Assembly (NCBI GenBank): GCA_051881775.1
Contig: JBJEQN010000122.1
Location: forward strand, 1-64,000
Origin: UMGS363 sp051881775
Lineage (GTDB): Bacteria > Bacillota > Clostridia > Oscillospirales > Ruminococcaceae
Length of the DNA stretch: 64,000 nt
Reading direction: 5' to 3'
Position numbers and translations under genes: made by a program. Under the pieces are notes generated by a model that saw only the letters and a list, made by a program, of their open reading frames with translations, did no database searches and was not told the DNA's origin. Below, in pieces: positions 42,672 through 51,425 of this stretch (positions are counted from its first letter, which is position 1; every line of letters begins with the position of its first letter).

Positions 42672-42709
42672 AAAAATGGACGGAGTGCAAATTGCTTCCG
42701 TCCATTTTT
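42672..42709. terminator. Bidirectional terminator between convergent island operons
   Basis: AAAAATGGACGGA (42672-42684) pairs with TCCGTCCATTTTT (42697-42709) across a short loop, with T runs on both strands. Confidence 0.9.
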
Positions 42710-42729
42710 CTAAGCTATCTTTACTGATA

Positions 42730-43548
42730 TTATTGGTATTCTTCAATAATAAGGCTATCCCAAATACTGTTGTTCATTCTCCATTCTTGGTAAGGTCTAT
42801 TATTTCCCGTGTGCATCCCACTATCAAAAAAAGCTAGTCCCTGTTCAACAAGAAAAAGAAAATCATCATAACTTACCGGATTTCCAAAGCAAATTTTAAC
42901 ATATCTTCCTTGTGCGTCAGTTTTACAAGTGAACCAGCCGTTATCGTTAAATTTGTCTTCAACTCGTTCTCTCATACATTTATCAGTTTTTCTTCTACGT
43001 ATCCCAGTATATGTATCTCCGTACCATCTAGCAATAACCAAATTATCTTTTTGAAGTTCTTTTGGAATTATTAAAGCTTTATTTGGTCTACGGTCCATAG
43101 TGTAAGAATAAACAGCAACAATATCTCGATTGCCATTCTCAATAAATAATTTTTGACCAAATTCATTATAATCACTTATTTTGGGGCAAGCTTCTCCAGA
43201 CCAAGAAAATCTTCCGGCAACTCGTTCACTGTTTTTACCAAAAATTGAAAGAAACACGTCTCTTTTGGCTACTCTTGAGGCACCTCTGAAAATGTGTGCA
43301 AATTCAGGTAGGTCATAGATATACACATTTGCAGACCAATCACCAAAAGTAGTTTTTGATGTTGTTTCATTTTTTAATTCATATCCCATAATATCTGGTT
43401 CATTATCTCCGTTGTGGATTATTCCGAACTGTTCTTCAAGCCAATGACCATATTTGCCATCATGACCTGAGTTTTTACCATCAACGTTAGGACGTTTTCC
43501 CAAAACATTTCTTCTGAATAATTCAATTATTTGTTCTTTTGCTGTCAT
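42730..43548 (-). CDS. Type II restriction endonuclease, MutH/LlaMI-like
   Basis: 272 residues. It shows the MutH/Sau3AI-type nuclease pattern: GKYGHWLEEQFG (possible metal-binding Glu, residues 32-43), then EPDIMGYELKNE (D52, E57, K59), i.e. a PD-(D/E)XK core. The N-terminal GKRPNVDGKNSGHDGK resembles what I recall of the LlaMI/ScrFI (CCNGG) endonuclease family. ScrFI-type systems also use two C5 methyltransferases, as here. Site specificity is therefore only a guess. It is the last gene of the minus-strand island unit, 16 bp after the HhH-GPD protein. Confidence 0.8.
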   Translation of the reverse strand: MTAKEQIIELFRRNVLGKRPNVDGKNSGHDGKYGHWLEEQFGIIHNGDNEPDIMGYELKNETTSKTTFGDWSANVYIYDLPEFAHIFRGASRVAKRDVFLSIFGKNSERVAGRFSWSGEACPKISDYNEFGQKLFIENGNRDIVAVYSYTMDRRPNKALIIPKELQKDNLVIARWYGDTYTGIRRRKTDKCMRERVEDKFNDNGWFTCKTDAQGRYVKICFGNPVSYDDFLFLVEQGLAFFDSGMHTGNNRPYQEWRMNNSIWDSLIIEEYQ

Positions 43549-43564
43549 ATAAATACCTTCTTTC

Positions 43565-45100
43565 TTAAAATAAATCTGTGAATTCTTGCACAGATATAAC
43601 TTGCTTAACTACTATTTCCCTTGGAATCTTGTTTTGACTAGTCATTAAATAACCGCTAAATTCATCAACGAGAATCCATTCAGTTCCGTATTTTTTGAGT
43701 ACTTTTTTAGGAATATTGTTTTCTAACAAACATACAAACAGTACATTACTTGGAATTGTAACTGAACCTGATGTTATATCATCAGCTGTGACATTATTAC
43801 CCATATATACCTTTTTACAAGAGGATTTTGAAAGTCCCACACAAGTAGATTTTAGTTTGCACAAACTGCAAGCCAAAGGATTAACTCCTCTAAGTTCACC
43901 ATTACCAATAGTCCCATAGCGTTGACACCAAAGAATATCAAAAAAATTTTTCATGTTTGTTTTATTTGATTGACTAGCAAGCCAAATCACACGTTCCAAC
44001 TTACCAAGCATAAGGAAATCATCATAGAATTGTGAACGACTTGTTATGCCAAGAGGAAATTGGTAGAATGTTTCAATCCATGTATCTATAGGGATAACTT
44101 CCTCATTGCCAAATCCTTGCTGAAGGAAACAAGCAATCACCTTTTCAGAATATCCCTTTAGTTTGGAGCCTGATTCATAAAAGTCTTTAAAAAATTGCTT
44201 GTTCCAAGTTTTATAATCTGAGTACTCAATTGTTAAAAACGCACTTATGAAGTATGCTGCTCTCCAAGGATGACGGTTGAATGCATCGACGAGCATTTCT
44301 GCGTAGTATTTGTCTTCTTCAGTTAGTTTGCCAGATGTATAATATCTGGCAGACACATTTTTAATAAAATCGTCTTTATTTTGTTTCCATGCCTTTGGCA
44401 TAACTTTAAAAGGCACACCGTCAATAGTAACACTGTTCGTAAAATCTAAATTGAATAATTTGACCATTGCCGAATATAGCTTCTTAAAAGTTGGAAATAA
44501 TGAGTAATCCTTTGTCCTTACGTCATGGTATGTAGGTATTACGTAGTACTCTAAATGACTCCAATTATTTGGAAAACTTACTTCTTCACCAAATGCACTC
44601 ATAAAGTTGTAAAGCATTCTCATTTCACTTTGACGACCTGTTTTTGGTTGCCACGCAGCTACAAATCTAGGTATAGAGTAAATTTCTTCATAAAATCTTC
44701 CGTAAGGTATACTTGAACCATAGGACTTTTCAATATATTGCCAAAGATCACAGAGGATACCTTCGTAAGCTACATTGCCATTGCAACAATCGATTACAGT
44801 TTGCTTTGTGATGCGGTTACTAAATCCGATTCTGTTTGATATTTCATTAGTGAGTGCACTTACTAATGGCTCTGATGGTATTTCGTTTGTAATGACGAAG
44901 AAACTAGCGGTGCATTTATCATTCTTGATTTCGTAGCTTACTGATACAGGGCAGGCAATAATTCTCTTTCCTTGAAACCAGAAATGAATATACATTATTG
45001 GAAACTGTGGTAAATCTGGATAGTATAGTTCTATTTTGGGAATCCATTGTACAGGCAAATCATCGATTGCTATTTCAATTTCATGTTGTAAACTAAACAT
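43565..45100 (-). CDS. 511-aa protein with endonuclease III-like HhH-GPD/Fe-S signature
   Basis: The first ~290 residues are not recognisable. Residues ~310-430 carry an EndoIII-like arrangement. LKGYSEKVIACFL stands at the place of the helix-hairpin-helix end with a Lys, EVIPIDTWIETF corresponds to the VDTHxxR catalytic Asp segment, and LACSLCKLKSTC gives the C-x2-C-x5-C part of the Fe-S loop, with a further Cys in LWCQRYG. The rest may be target recognition. It could be a T:G or 5-methylcytosine glycosylase that repairs deamination at methylated sites (as Mig.MthI does beside an MTase) or a base-excising restriction factor. It lies between the endonuclease and the Cro/CI regulator. GAAAGGAG precedes ATG 45100. 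Confidence 0.7.
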   Translation of the reverse strand: MFSLQHEIEIAIDDLPVQWIPKIELYYPDLPQFPIMYIHFWFQGKRIIACPVSVSYEIKNDKCTASFFVITNEIPSEPLVSALTNEISNRIGFSNRITKQTVIDCCNGNVAYEGILCDLWQYIEKSYGSSIPYGRFYEEIYSIPRFVAAWQPKTGRQSEMRMLYNFMSAFGEEVSFPNNWSHLEYYVIPTYHDVRTKDYSLFPTFKKLYSAMVKLFNLDFTNSVTIDGVPFKVMPKAWKQNKDDFIKNVSARYYTSGKLTEEDKYYAEMLVDAFNRHPWRAAYFISAFLTIEYSDYKTWNKQFFKDFYESGSKLKGYSEKVIACFLQQGFGNEEVIPIDTWIETFYQFPLGITSRSQFYDDFLMLGKLERVIWLASQSNKTNMKNFFDILWCQRYGTIGNGELRGVNPLACSLCKLKSTCVGLSKSSCKKVYMGNNVTADDITSGSVTIPSNVLFVCLLENNIPKKVLKKYGTEWILVDEFSGYLMTSQNKIPREIVVKQVISVQEFTDLF

Positions 45101-45153
45101 ATAGAAACTCCTTTCATTAGTAGGACTAAAATTTTATATTTATGGGTTGCACA

Positions 45154-45357
45154 TCAATCCTTTATCGTTTCCATGATGTCTTCTAATTTACAATCCATGG
45201 CCTCACAGATTTTTAGAAGAACATCAGTGGTGATATTTGCACCTTTACCAAGCTTGGCAATCGATGCTGCACTGATTCCGGCAGCATCTTTTAAATCATT
45301 TTTGTTCATTTCTTTGTCGATTAACATCTTCCATAATTTGTTATAACTGATACGCAT
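45154..45357 (-). CDS. Cro/CI-family (XRE) transcriptional regulator
   Basis: 67 residues, a single HTH_3-like domain: MISYNKLWKML-type N-terminus (RISYNKLWKMLIDKEMNKND), LKDAAGISAASIAKLGKG, then LLKICEAMDCKLEDIME. AAGGAGG precedes the ATG. It lies between the helicase (17 bp upstream) and the HhH-GPD gene. It resembles small controller proteins of R-M systems and may tune endonuclease expression. Confidence 0.9.
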   Translation of the reverse strand: MRISYNKLWKMLIDKEMNKNDLKDAAGISAASIAKLGKGANITTDVLLKICEAMDCKLEDIMETIKD

Positions 45358-45373
45358 TTCCCAGCCTCCTTAT

Positions 45374-48151
45374 TTATTCATTGGATTTGTCAGTTAAATA
45401 TTCTTTCAAGAGTTCTACATCTTTACTGATATCTCGTGGTCTAATTCGGTTAATAACCTTTTCTTCAACCTCTGGAGTCCAGTAGATTTTCAATTTTTCT
45501 CTGGCTCTTGTGATAGCAGTGTAGAAGATATTGTGTGTTACAAGTTCCTCAACTTCATCGGTAATAACTATTTTTACAGAGTCGTATTCCAGTCCTTGTG
45601 CTTTATGAATGGATACTGCGTAAGCAATTTGGAATGGAACAACGGTGTATGAACTTCTATCATCTCCATCCTCATCAGCACTCTTTAATTTGTGTACATA
45701 AAATCTGACTACTGATTTATCTTCATCTTCCGAACATTCAAGTAGCTGGAGATCAATGCATCTAATATCACTTTCATCTATTGCCTTTGGTATCTCAACA
45801 TCAAACTGAATGCGTTCATCATGAGTTCCTAGGTCTAGAATTTCTATTCCCTTGATAAGTCCCTTCATATTGTTGTGTATGACGGGATGGAATCTGTCCG
45901 AATCCAGGAAGAGAATCGGATCTCCAACTTTATACTGTTGAACATCCCATTGAACGGCGGGGTTAGGATTGCTTTCCTGTAGAAACCTATTGATGTTATT
46001 GATTCCATATAAGCCATCATAATTTAGACAGAGGATAGCCTCGCCCGGTTCAAGTGAAGAGAGTAGGGTTTCATCTACTTTTAGGGAGTAGCTTTCTCTC
46101 TCGATGACTTCTTTCGCTGTATCATCCATCTGTCTCACCTTATCCCACAGTTCAAGCAATCGCTCGTCTTTGGTTCGATGAGGCTGGGTAAGCTCAAATA
46201 CAGCACTTTCAGGCAAAAATGATTTTAGTACCGAGAACCAATTTCCGAATTGAATTGCATCAATTTGATAAGTATCTCCAACCAATAAAAGTATTTCAAA
46301 GTTTGCCTTTTGCAGTACCTCTACCATATCTTTATTGCTAACGGTACTACATTCATCGATAACCAATAATTTATACTTTGTAAAAGAAGAACCTTGGTGT
46401 TTAAAACTTTCAATTGTTGAAAAAGTTGTATTTTCAGCATCAATCTTTCTCATCAAGTTCTCTTTCGCAGGATTTGTTTGTGTTAGATATAATTTAGCTT
46501 CATCGTTTAAGTAGTGAGAAACATGGTTTATTAGCGTGGATTTTCCTACACCTGCAGAGCCATATATTACACCAACTTTTGATTCTGAAAATATACGAGT
46601 GATGATAGCTTTCTTTTCATCACAATCAATTTCGTAATCATCAAATAATAGCCAAAATTCAACATCTGTACTGTAATTCTCAATACCTGACTTCGCCAAC
46701 TCCTGTAATTTTTCAATCACCTTGCAAGTATCAAGTTTGTAATCGTTTATAAATACTTGGTTATGTTCAAGCATTAAATCACTTTCTGGTCTATGCCCAG
46801 GCCAAAGGCTAGCGTTATATTTGTCTATAAGGATTTTATAATCAGGAAAATTACTCAGTTCATCAATATCAGTGAAGAGCTGACCTTTACCTTCTGTGTT
46901 ATTTCTTATAAACCTTGCGAATAATTCCGGGCGTTTGTCCTTACAAGGAATACAATCGAAAACAGCTCCTAATTTTGGATTATGACCAACAGGAGATCTA
47001 TTAAATGGTAAAGAATCAAACTGCCTGCAACCATTTGATAAATACAAATTAGAAAGGTGACTGTTTCCGGCGTGTACCCATTCATCATAGTATTTGCTAT
47101 AGTATCCATCTGAATATTGGCTTTTAATTATAACGTTGTTCATGTTATAAAGAAGATATCGCAGCACATTTTGCCCTTTACGGCCTTTTCGTATAAGATC
47201 TCTGCAGTAATCTAAAATTGGAATAAACACCGTAGATTTAAGGTTACTTTTCCAGTCGAGAGTAATCTTTTCATAAGCTTTATCTGGGAAGTCTATTAAA
47301 GCCGTCAGAGTGTATTTCGTTTTGGTAAGAAACTCACAGATTAATCGTTGTTCTGGATAAGGTACTCTTTTTTTCTCTCCTTTTATCAGTTTAATAAAAT
47401 TTTGAAATTCACAGTCACGAATGGACACTTCCCAGCCATCGATAATGATGATAGGCATCGTTTTTCCTAATATCTCGATAGTTTCATGTACAAGATGAAA
47501 CTTTGATGCATAATTGCTTTTGATTGGAAGTTTGGTAAAAGCAATTACTCTGTTAGATTTGGATTTGTTCTTCCTATCGTCTATAGGCATAAATGTGATT
47601 TCGTAATATATGTGCCTGTTTACAAACAGTGGTTTGATTTTCTGAATATAGTATTTATCTTTACTGTCACTGTGTAATGCCACGGGATGTTGTTCTATTT
47701 TTTCAGAAATCTTTTTATAGTATTCCTGTAAGGTATCATCTAAATGAAGAGGAAACTTATTTATGTTATGTAATATTTCTATACCAAAGTGGTGCCAGAT
47801 AAGATTTTTTGCTTCTAGCAGGTATTGGTAATACTTAAGCATTAATCGTTCAGAGCCATCTTCATCTAGAGTATATTGCGTGGTGACAACTTCCAGGTAA
47901 TTATGGAATTTATATAAAGTGTACAAATCACTGTTTATCTGTGCAAACTCGGTAGCTTTTGCTATATTTTCAGCAGTTATAGGTATTTCTTTGCCGTTGG
48001 CATAAAACTTGAGCATGATGTGATTTACAAACTTTATCAGCTGCTCTAAAATATCTTGAGAAATAGCACCACGAGAATTATTCTCTATTTCATCTAAATG
48101 CCTACATATTACACTGTCTATCCTTTTGATAGACTCATCGATTGTTGGCAT
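45374..48151 (-). CDS. RecD-like SF1 helicase with long uncharacterised N-terminus
   Basis: About 925 residues. Start ATG 48151 is 7 nt after GGAGG; the ATG at 48157 touches the ribosome site. Residues ~1-510 match nothing I know. The C-terminal part is an SF1B/RecD2-PIF1-like motor: Walker A GSAGVGKSTLI (~530), Walker B LLVIDECST (~595), LLVGDTYQIDAI, LTQPHRTKD, AYAVSIHKAQGLEYDSVKIV (~840) and FYTAITRAREKLKIYW (~880). It pairs with the 314-aa gene upstream (21 bp apart) and probably acts in DNA processing or defence. Confidence 0.85.
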   Translation of the reverse strand: MPTIDESIKRIDSVICRHLDEIENNSRGAISQDILEQLIKFVNHIMLKFYANGKEIPITAENIAKATEFAQINSDLYTLYKFHNYLEVVTTQYTLDEDGSERLMLKYYQYLLEAKNLIWHHFGIEILHNINKFPLHLDDTLQEYYKKISEKIEQHPVALHSDSKDKYYIQKIKPLFVNRHIYYEITFMPIDDRKNKSKSNRVIAFTKLPIKSNYASKFHLVHETIEILGKTMPIIIIDGWEVSIRDCEFQNFIKLIKGEKKRVPYPEQRLICEFLTKTKYTLTALIDFPDKAYEKITLDWKSNLKSTVFIPILDYCRDLIRKGRKGQNVLRYLLYNMNNVIIKSQYSDGYYSKYYDEWVHAGNSHLSNLYLSNGCRQFDSLPFNRSPVGHNPKLGAVFDCIPCKDKRPELFARFIRNNTEGKGQLFTDIDELSNFPDYKILIDKYNASLWPGHRPESDLMLEHNQVFINDYKLDTCKVIEKLQELAKSGIENYSTDVEFWLLFDDYEIDCDEKKAIITRIFSESKVGVIYGSAGVGKSTLINHVSHYLNDEAKLYLTQTNPAKENLMRKIDAENTTFSTIESFKHQGSSFTKYKLLVIDECSTVSNKDMVEVLQKANFEILLLVGDTYQIDAIQFGNWFSVLKSFLPESAVFELTQPHRTKDERLLELWDKVRQMDDTAKEVIERESYSLKVDETLLSSLEPGEAILCLNYDGLYGINNINRFLQESNPNPAVQWDVQQYKVGDPILFLDSDRFHPVIHNNMKGLIKGIEILDLGTHDERIQFDVEIPKAIDESDIRCIDLQLLECSEDEDKSVVRFYVHKLKSADEDGDDRSSYTVVPFQIAYAVSIHKAQGLEYDSVKIVITDEVEELVTHNIFYTAITRAREKLKIYWTPEVEEKVINRIRPRDISKDVELLKEYLTDKSNE

Positions 48152-48172
48152 TAACATTCCTCCTTCCGGTTA

Positions 48173-49117
48173 TTAATACTCTCCATCATTCCAATCATCT
48201 ATAAAAGCATCATACGGAAACGCTCCGGCAAATTGGTCTGGATGAAGCTTTACATACAAATTACGTATTTTGGCTCTGGCACTTCCGAAAAAAGGAGTGG
48301 ACGAGCTATTAACTAACAAGCTATTGCTTATATTGTTTAATTCCCCAAGCAAACCAAAAACATATGACTTTAAGGTTGGATCAGCAAACACATCTGCTTT
48401 TGACATCCACTTAGTTTCGTACAAGTCTTTTATTTTACAAGGCAGAGTCCTGTCGATTAATGATTCAGCATAGTTTTCTCCGGTGAGAACAAGCATGATT
48501 TCGTCATAATCTGCGGTGAACTCTTGAAGTAGTAAATTATCTTCAGAAGAATATGGTGATTCATCTGCCAGTTCTTCAGGAAGCTGAATACTCGTTGTTC
48601 CAGTAGCACTGTTTCCGTTTAATCCGTTTGTCAGGGTGCTTACTGCGTTGCCCCACGCATCGGCTACTGTCTGTCCAGATGTTAGTATCTTTTCTTCAAT
48701 AATGTTATGCGAGGTTTCATCAGCACTCTTCGGAGTGCTTTTTTCTTTGCCTGAAGCCTCTCTTAAGATTTCCAAAAACAAGTCTGTAATCTTAAGCGAA
48801 GCATTTACAGAATTAATATCTGGGATATCGTCCTTGAATTCGTCAGCAAGTAGTTGCGCAGTTGTTTCCCCGAAGCCTTCAAGGTATGAAGGGAACTCAT
48901 CGTCATCACTTAAGTTTGCCAATATAAGAGCAGCAACTTTTGAAATATTTGTGTTGCCATTGAAGTATGCCTTGAAAGTATCTGGGCTAGTGCCTGCTAA
49001 TAACTCTGGTCCGCTTTCATTCATCATGGTTTCAAAAATGGTCTTTGTAAATATTTTGGTATTACTTTTTCCACCAATTACATTTTTTAGTTTCTTTGCA
49101 AATACTTTAAACTCCAC
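48173..49117 (-). CDS. Hypothetical protein paired with helicase
   Basis: 314 residues with a GTG start at 49117 and only a weak ribosome site. The N-terminal ~120 residues are helical (MEFKVFAKKLKNVIGGK, TSPDTFKAYFNGNTNISKVA). A Ser/Thr/Asn-rich linker (~120-185) and a C-terminal alpha-helical domain (~186-314) follow. No membrane segment or catalytic motif is visible. It is the first gene of the minus-strand island unit and is likely the partner of the RecD-like helicase. No family is recognised. Confidence 0.7.
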   Translation of the reverse strand: MEFKVFAKKLKNVIGGKSNTKIFTKTIFETMMNESGPELLAGTSPDTFKAYFNGNTNISKVAALILANLSDDDEFPSYLEGFGETTAQLLADEFKDDIPDINSVNASLKITDLFLEILREASGKEKSTPKSADETSHNIIEEKILTSGQTVADAWGNAVSTLTNGLNGNSATGTTSIQLPEELADESPYSSEDNLLLQEFTADYDEIMLVLTGENYAESLIDRTLPCKIKDLYETKWMSKADVFADPTLKSYVFGLLGELNNISNSLLVNSSSTPFFGSARAKIRNLYVKLHPDQFAGAFPYDAFIDDWNDGEY

Positions 49118-49630
49118 AGTTCCACTACCCTGCTCATCTATTAATACCCAAACCTACCCGTGACTACCGAGTTCTACCTACCCACTTATCTATAATGGGA
49201 AATGTAGAAAGCAAACAGCGAGTGCTTGCTACTTGTAAGGCAGTATTGGGAAATTGTTCTACTAAATATTTTATCAGAAAAGAACACAAAAATCTACACC
49301 TTCACAGTTTGTTAATATACATTCGCAGAGAAAATTTACAAATGCAGTTATTTTACCTCTCTGACTTTTAGTTGAGTTCATTCAGTGGATTCAACTAAGT
49401 GCCAGAGGCACTTAAAAAATAATATCACAAGGCCTGATTAGCTATAAGGGCATTGGGATACAAATATCGGTACTAATCACAGGACAACCCTGTGAAAGGT
49501 GCGATAGAGGTACCCTTATTTCCTTATGCCATTTTTCAGGTGTTTCATGGGTCGGTACTTCTACAAGCACCGGCCTTTATTTGTTTTCCGATGCCCCTTC
49601 TGCAAGAATCAGGCAGAAAGGCAGGACATT
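49118..49630. other. Gap between defence island and prophage, with several hairpins
   Basis: No convincing gene. On the minus strand TG-A-TAAAAT near 49266 is an extended -10-like sequence for the 314-aa gene. On the plus strand are hairpins AAGTGCC-AGA-GGCACTT (49395-49412), CACAGG-ACAAC-CCTGTG (49478-49495) and GGTCGGT..ACCGGCC (49551-49577). These look like a structured leader for the following phage gene rather than terminators, since no T runs follow. Confidence 0.4.
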
Positions 49631-50146
49631 ATGAAAATCAAGATTCGTTACGAGAACGAGTACCAGACCCTTGAGGTTGAAACAACGGAGTTGGGAAGAT
49701 GGCTTAACATCACAATGTCGGAAGATGAGAGTCAAGAGGATTACGAAAAAAGAATACAGGCGGAAATTGAAACTCAGTTCAACAGACCAGACTACAACAA
49801 TTGGCACAAGCACAACCGCCACATCGGTAATGTCAAGACGAGAAACAAGAATGGCGAAGTTGAAGTAAATACAGAAGAAGCACTCGTGGAAAAAGCTGAA
49901 GATAAATCGCTTTTCTTTAAATCAATTACAGATGTAGAAACGCAGATCTCGCTTGAGGAATACTGTGAACGTATACATAGTGTTCTTAAACCTGCGACAG
50001 CAGATATGGTTATTGCTATTGACATTTATGGCTATTCCACAGATGAGTATGCTGATTTGATCGGTGATGATGCCAACAATGTCAGTCATCGTCACAGACG
50101 CGCACTTAAAAAATTAAATAAAGTTTTTAATAAAACGTCCTTTTAA
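49631..50146 (+). CDS. Sigma-70 region 4-like protein of mobile elements
   Basis: 171 residues. The N-terminus MKIKIRYENEYQTLEVETTE and middle FNRPDYNNWHKHNRHIG match sigma-like proteins found in Firmicutes conjugative elements and prophages. The C-terminus (DMVIAIDIYGYSTDEYADLI, then GDDANNVSHRHRRALKKL) is a region 4-type helix-turn-helix. It could redirect RNA polymerase to element promoters. ATG 49631 follows AAAGGCAGGACATT. It is the first gene of the phage-like part. Confidence 0.75.
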   Translation: MKIKIRYENEYQTLEVETTELGRWLNITMSEDESQEDYEKRIQAEIETQFNRPDYNNWHKHNRHIGNVKTRNKNGEVEVNTEEALVEKAEDKSLFFKSITDVETQISLEEYCERIHSVLKPATADMVIAIDIYGYSTDEYADLIGDDANNVSHRHRRALKKLNKVFNKTSF

Positions 50147-50211
50147 CTATTCCTTCAAGGCTACTAGGTAGGAGGGTGACACCTTCATGAATATATAAGG
50201 AGGTAATTCGT

Positions 50212-50979
50212 ATGGAATTACAAGTATTTAACAGTACGGAGTTAGGCTCTGTAAGGACAACCATAATAAACGGTGAGATTATGTTTGTTGGCAAGGATGT
50301 GGCAGATATTCTTGGGTACACAAATACACCAAAGGCAATAAGAGATCATGTCGATGATGAAGATAAGCTGACCGAACGAATCGTTCTGTCAGGTCAGAAT
50401 AGAGAGGTTGTCTTCATCAATGAGTCAGGTCTTTACAGCCTTATTCTTTCAAGTAAAATGCCTACTGCAAAGAAGTTCAAGCATTGGGTAACCTCAGAAG
50501 TTCTTCCGGCTATTCGTAGGCATGGTATGTATGCAATTGACGATATTCTGAAAGATCCCGATCTTGCTATTGCGGCGCTTACGCAGCTTAAAGAAGAACG
50601 TGAGAGAAGAAAGCAGATAGAAACTATCACCTTGGTTCAGAAACAGCAGATTGCAGAACTCCAGCCTAAGGCAAGTTACTATGATCTGATCCTGCAGAAC
50701 AAGAACACAGTTCCTATTACACAGATTGCAAAGGATTATGGGATGAGCGGTCGCAAATTCAATGAGTTACTTCATAAACTTGGTGTTCAGTACAAATTCA
50801 GAAAGACATGGCTTTTGTATCAGGAATATGCAGAATGCGGATACACACAGTCCCGTACATACGCTATCGATGAAAGTAAAAGTGTTATGCATACATACTG
50901 GACACAGAAAGGCAGGCTTTTCCTTTATGACCTTTTGAAGGGTGAAGGTATCTATCCGCTTATTGAACAGGAGAACTAA
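50212..50979 (+). CDS. Phage antirepressor (Bro-N and KilAC domains)
   Basis: 255 residues. Bro-N domain (residues ~10-105): EIMFVGKDVADILGYTNTPK with AIRDHVDDEDK, ESGLYSLILSSKMPTAKKFK and WVTSEVLPAIRRHGMYA. KilAC/ANT domain (~150-250): PKASYYDLILQNKNTVPITQ and IAKDYGMSGRKFNELLHKLG. Such proteins counter CI-type repressors or regulate phage development. AAGGAGG precedes ATG 50212. The GGTGACACCTT word seen at the putative origin occurs just upstream (50175-50185). Confidence 0.92.
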   Translation: MELQVFNSTELGSVRTTIINGEIMFVGKDVADILGYTNTPKAIRDHVDDEDKLTERIVLSGQNREVVFINESGLYSLILSSKMPTAKKFKHWVTSEVLPAIRRHGMYAIDDILKDPDLAIAALTQLKEERERRKQIETITLVQKQQIAELQPKASYYDLILQNKNTVPITQIAKDYGMSGRKFNELLHKLGVQYKFRKTWLLYQEYAECGYTQSRTYAIDESKSVMHTYWTQKGRLFLYDLLKGEGIYPLIEQEN

Positions 50980-50984
50980 GATAT

Positions 50985-51425
50985 ATGGGTATTGATAAGT
51001 ATAACTCTGAAGGTTATTATGACCCTACTACATATGAGGCTCTTACCAATATCCGCCGTGAGGAGATAGCAGCTGATAAAAAGGCTGCTTATCTCCCTTT
51101 GGTGTATATTTGCAGTCCATATTCGGGTGACATTGATAATAATGTTGAAAACGCAAAAAAATACAGCAGATTTGCTGTCGAGAAGAATGTTATTCCCCTA
51201 ACTCCACATTTACTGTATCCGCAGTTTATGGACGATAATAACGAGGCTGAACGTGCGGCAGCTATGCGCTTTAATTATGTGCTGCTTGGGAAGTGTTCGG
51301 AATTATGGGTGTTTGGTGGAGTGATCAGCCGAGGAATGGCTCAAGAGATAAAAGTAGCGAGGAAACAAAAAAAGATGATTAGGTGGTTCAACTGGAATAT
51401 GGAGGAGGTTGAAGACTATGCTTGA
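50985..51425 (+). CDS. DUF4406/deoxyribosyltransferase-like phage protein
   Basis: 146 residues. The core LPLVYICSPYSGDIDNNVEN, VIPLTPHLLYPQFM and LWVFGGVISRGMAQEIKVA follows the nucleoside 2-deoxyribosyltransferase-like Rossmann pattern of DUF4406/DUF7768 proteins common in phages. It may act on nucleotides; activity is unproven. It is 5 bp after the antirepressor and overlaps the primase-helicase start by 8 bp. Confidence 0.8.
   Translation: MGIDKYNSEGYYDPTTYEALTNIRREEIAADKKAAYLPLVYICSPYSGDIDNNVENAKKYSRFAVEKNVIPLTPHLLYPQFMDDNNEAERAAAMRFNYVLLGKCSELWVFGGVISRGMAQEIKVARKQKKMIRWFNWNMEEVEDYA

Noticed and set aside
49395..49418. Perfect hairpin AAGTGCC-AGA-GGCACTT read as terminator
   Set aside because: It is followed by A residues on the plus strand, so it cannot act as a plus-strand intrinsic terminator; on the minus strand no U tract follows either.
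49118..49630. Integrase or CI repressor gene at the phage left edge
   Set aside because: No open frame in any direction fits either protein; they must lie outside this window.
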